Of a DNA stretch of 33,319 nucleotides, positions 31,690 through 33,319 are shown one piece after another (the stretch's first letter is position 1; every line of letters starts with the position of its first letter). The notes beneath the pieces were generated by a model. That model was not told where the DNA came from. It made no database searches and saw only the letters and a program-made list of their open reading frames with translations. The position numbers were made by a program, and so were the translations under genes. Origin of the DNA: Intrasporangium_A sp039812505 (GTDB lineage: Bacteria > Actinomycetota > Actinomycetes > Actinomycetales > Dermatophilaceae); assembly GCF_039812505.1 (NCBI RefSeq), contig NZ_JBDIAQ010000024.1, forward strand, positions 1-33,319. Reading direction: 5' to 3'.

Positions 31690-32949
31690 GTGACGGACAT
31701 CTTCGACGAGCTGCAGTGGCGCGGCCTGGTGGCGCAGACCACCGACGAGGCGGCGCTGCGCGAGGCACTCGCCAAGGGGCCGGTCACCGTCTACTGCGGC
31801 TTCGACCCCAGCGCCCCGTCGCTGCACTTCGGCAACTTCGTGCAGCTGTCCGTGCTGCGGCGCATGCAGGCTGCCGGGCACCGGGTCATCTGCCTCGTGG
31901 GCGGGTCGACCGGCCTGATCGGCGACCCCAAGCCCGACGCGGAGCGGGTACTGCAGGACAAGGACACGATCGCCCGGTCGGTCGCGCGCATCCAGTCCCT
32001 GGTCGGGCCCCTGCTCGACTTCGAGGGCGAGAACGCGGCCGTGCTGGTCAACAACCTCGACTGGACCGCGCCGCTGAGCGCGCTCGACTTCCTGCGTGAC
32101 ATCGGGCGGCACTTCCGGGTCAACCAGATGATCCGCAAGGAGGCCGTGGCCCGGCGGCTCGAGAGCGAGCAGGGCATCTCGTACACGGAGTTCAGCTACC
32201 AGATCCTGCAGGCGATGGACTACCTCGAGCTGTACCGGGCGAGGGGCTGCGTCCTGCAGATCGGCGGCAGCGACCAGTGGGGCAACATCACGGCCGGCGT
32301 CGACCTGGTCCACCGGGTCGAGGGGGCGACGGTGCACGCGCTCGCGACGCCGCTGCTCGTCGACTCGGAGGGACGCAAGTTCGGCAAGTCCGAGGGCAAC
32401 GCCGTGTGGCTCTCGCCCGACATGACCACCCCGTACGCCTTCTACCAGTACTTCCTCAACGTCGAGGACGCCTCGGTCGTGGCGATGCTCCGCGCGCTGA
32501 CCGACCGGACCCGCGACGAGATCGCCGATCTGGAGGAGCAGGTCCGTCAGGCACCGTTCCGGCGCACCGCCCAGCGCACCCTGGCCGCCGAGGTCACGAC
32601 TCTCGTGCACGGCTCCGACGCGGCGCGGGCCGCGCAGTCGGCCAGCGAGGCGCTCTTCGGCACGGGCTCACTGGCCGATCTCGACGCGAGCACCCTACGG
32701 GACGCCACCGACGAGCTGGCCCAGGCGGAGGTCTCGGCCGGCACCTCCGTCGTGGAGGCACTCGTCGCGACCGGTCTGGTCGACTCGCGCAACGCCGCCC
32801 GCCGGGTCATCGCCGAGGGCGGTGCGTCGGTGAACAACGTGAAGGTCGCGGATGCCGAGGCCGTGCTCTGCGAGGACGACTTCCTCCACGGCGCGGTCGC
32901 CGTGCTCAAGCGAGGGCGTCGCAACCTGGCCGCCGCCCGTCGGGTCTGA
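31690..32949 (+). CDS. tyrS: Tyrosyl-tRNA synthetase
   Basis: A class I synthetase that charges tRNA-Tyr (419 residues, normal for the TyrRS of most bacteria). The catalytic domain contains YCGFDPSAPSLHFGNFVQL with the HIGH-like HFGN, GGSTGLIGDPK, FSYQILQAMDYLELYR, GGSDQWGNITAGVDLV, and the KMSKS equivalent KFGKSEGN. The C-terminal S4 RNA-binding domain (about 350-419) reads SVVEALVATGLVDSRNAARRVIAEGGASVNNVKV. The start is a GTG, 9 nt after AGAGAGAGGA. It stands alone after the glycosylase gene and is followed by a likely terminator and then the presumed rRNA promoter region. Confidence 0.97.
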   Translation: MTDIFDELQWRGLVAQTTDEAALREALAKGPVTVYCGFDPSAPSLHFGNFVQLSVLRRMQAAGHRVICLVGGSTGLIGDPKPDAERVLQDKDTIARSVARIQSLVGPLLDFEGENAAVLVNNLDWTAPLSALDFLRDIGRHFRVNQMIRKEAVARRLESEQGISYTEFSYQILQAMDYLELYRARGCVLQIGGSDQWGNITAGVDLVHRVEGATVHALATPLLVDSEGRKFGKSEGNAVWLSPDMTTPYAFYQYFLNVEDASVVAMLRALTDRTRDEIADLEEQVRQAPFRRTAQRTLAAEVTTLVHGSDAARAAQSASEALFGTGSLADLDASTLRDATDELAQAEVSAGTSVVEALVATGLVDSRNAARRVIAEGGASVNNVKVADAEAVLCEDDFLHGAVAVLKRGRRNLAAARRV

Positions 32950-32957
32950 CCGTTGCC

Positions 32958-32994
32958 GACGGACCGTCCCCGCCGGCAGGCAGCTGGGTCCGTC
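32958..32994 (+). terminator. Probable terminator after tyrS
   Basis: GACGGACC (32958-32965) and GGTCCGTC (32987-32994) form a perfect 8-bp stem with a 21-nt loop that holds a smaller GCCGGC palindrome. It begins 8 nt after the tyrS stop. There is no U-tract. Confidence 0.5.
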
Positions 32995-33013
32995 CGGTCC
33001 TGGCGGACGCGAT

Positions 33014-33042
33014 TTGGCGTTCGGCGCCGCGCCCGCTACTGT
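33014..33042 (+). promoter_or_regulatory. Promoter P1, probably of an rRNA operon
   Basis: TTGGCG (33014-33019) and TACTGT (33037-33042) with a 17-nt spacer. No start codon lies close downstream, unlike the leaderless promoters elsewhere in this window. Confidence 0.55.
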
Positions 33043-33224
33043 TCTCTAGGTCAGCCCGACAGGGAGGAACGGACGCCACTGCGGAGCGGGTGATCGCGAC
33101 GCGAAGCAGGCCGGTCCCGGGGCTGGACACCCATCATCAGCGGCTCGAAGTCGTGACGATACGATGGGCTTCCCGCGAGAAGCAGGTGGTCGGACTCGGC
33201 CGCTCTCGAAGCGGCGCCGTGAGT

Positions 33225-33253
33225 TTGACCGCCATGGTGCGAGCGGGTAGGTT
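33225..33253 (+). promoter_or_regulatory. Promoter P2, probably of an rRNA operon
   Basis: TTGACC (33225-33230) and TAGGTT (33248-33253) with a 17-nt spacer, the best -35/-10 pair in the window. Transcription would start near 33260. A further -10-like TACGAT lies between P1 and P2 at 33160-33165. The sequence from 33248 to the window end has only two A residues and is about 85% G+T, unlike any coding region here. No gene is seen in 32950-33319; tandem promoters followed by a non-coding leader suggest a 16S rRNA gene beyond the window. Confidence 0.55.
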
Positions 33254-33319
33254 TGTGTGGTTGCTCTTGTTGGCTGGGTTGCCGTGTGGTGGTCTGGTTG
33301 GTGGGGGTGTCCGATTCTT

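Noticed and set aside
29500..32610. 1036-codon open frame on the minus strand opposite argH, the glycosylase gene and tyrS
   Set aside because: Spans three conserved plus-strand genes and their intergenic gaps; no recognisable domain.
1..33319. Horizontally acquired island, prophage or insertion sequence
   Set aside because: Composition and codon use look uniform, gene order is core-like, and no integrase, transposase or flanking repeat was recognised.

Overview
The window is high-G+C DNA (roughly 72% by eye) with the codon bias, GTG starts, start/stop overlaps and TANNNT -10 boxes directly before start codons that are typical of Actinobacteria. Gene content and order (hisD-C-B-H-priA-sseB; infC-rpmI-rplT-rRNA methylase-sensor kinase-pheS-pheT-argC-J-B-D-R-H; tyrS next to what looks like an rRNA promoter region) point to a chromosomal core segment of a Micrococcales actinobacterium, perhaps of the Intrasporangiaceae type. 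The family assignment is inference. No mobile element, CRISPR array, tRNA gene or phage gene was recognised.

Layout. 1-302: a gene-free stretch holding four 51-bp tandem repeats, then arginine deiminase (arcA, minus) and an oligopeptidase B (plus). 3956-9435: a leaderless histidine operon (hisD, hisC, hisB, hisH, priA) ending in an SseB-family gene. 9539-14692: a DUF445 membrane protein, then on the minus strand an ABC-2 exporter pair with its PadR repressor, then a CurA-like oxidoreductase. 14783-16837 (minus): an EF-G-like GTPase. 16928-18539: the infC-rpmI-rplT translation operon, with a structured leader, an intrinsic terminator inside the leader and a probable AUC start codon for infC. 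18563-24354: an rRNA 2'-O-methyltransferase, an orphan PAS histidine kinase, and pheS-pheT. 24396-30795: the arginine operon under an ArgR-type palindrome (argC, argJ, argB, argD, argR, then argH behind its own promoter), without argF or argG. 30799-32949: 3-methyladenine glycosylase and tyrS. 32995-33319: no protein gene; two well-formed promoters and a G/T-rich stretch suggest the start of an rRNA operon lying beyond the window.

The genes serve amino-acid supply (His, Arg), translation (IF3, L35, L20, PheRS, TyrRS, EF-G-like, rRNA methylation) and some transport and housekeeping. The protein-coding part is ordinary. The unexplained signals are at nucleotide level: (i) the nonamer GCGGCATAC (either strand) occurs 16 times where about 0.4 would be expected by chance, in at least three reading frames and in intergenic DNA; (ii) the infC leader has a chain of mutually exclusive hairpins before a strong terminator; (iii) a 27-bp element is shared by the two convergent gene junctions at 10.8 and 14.7 kb; (iv) the 51-bp tandem array at the left end.
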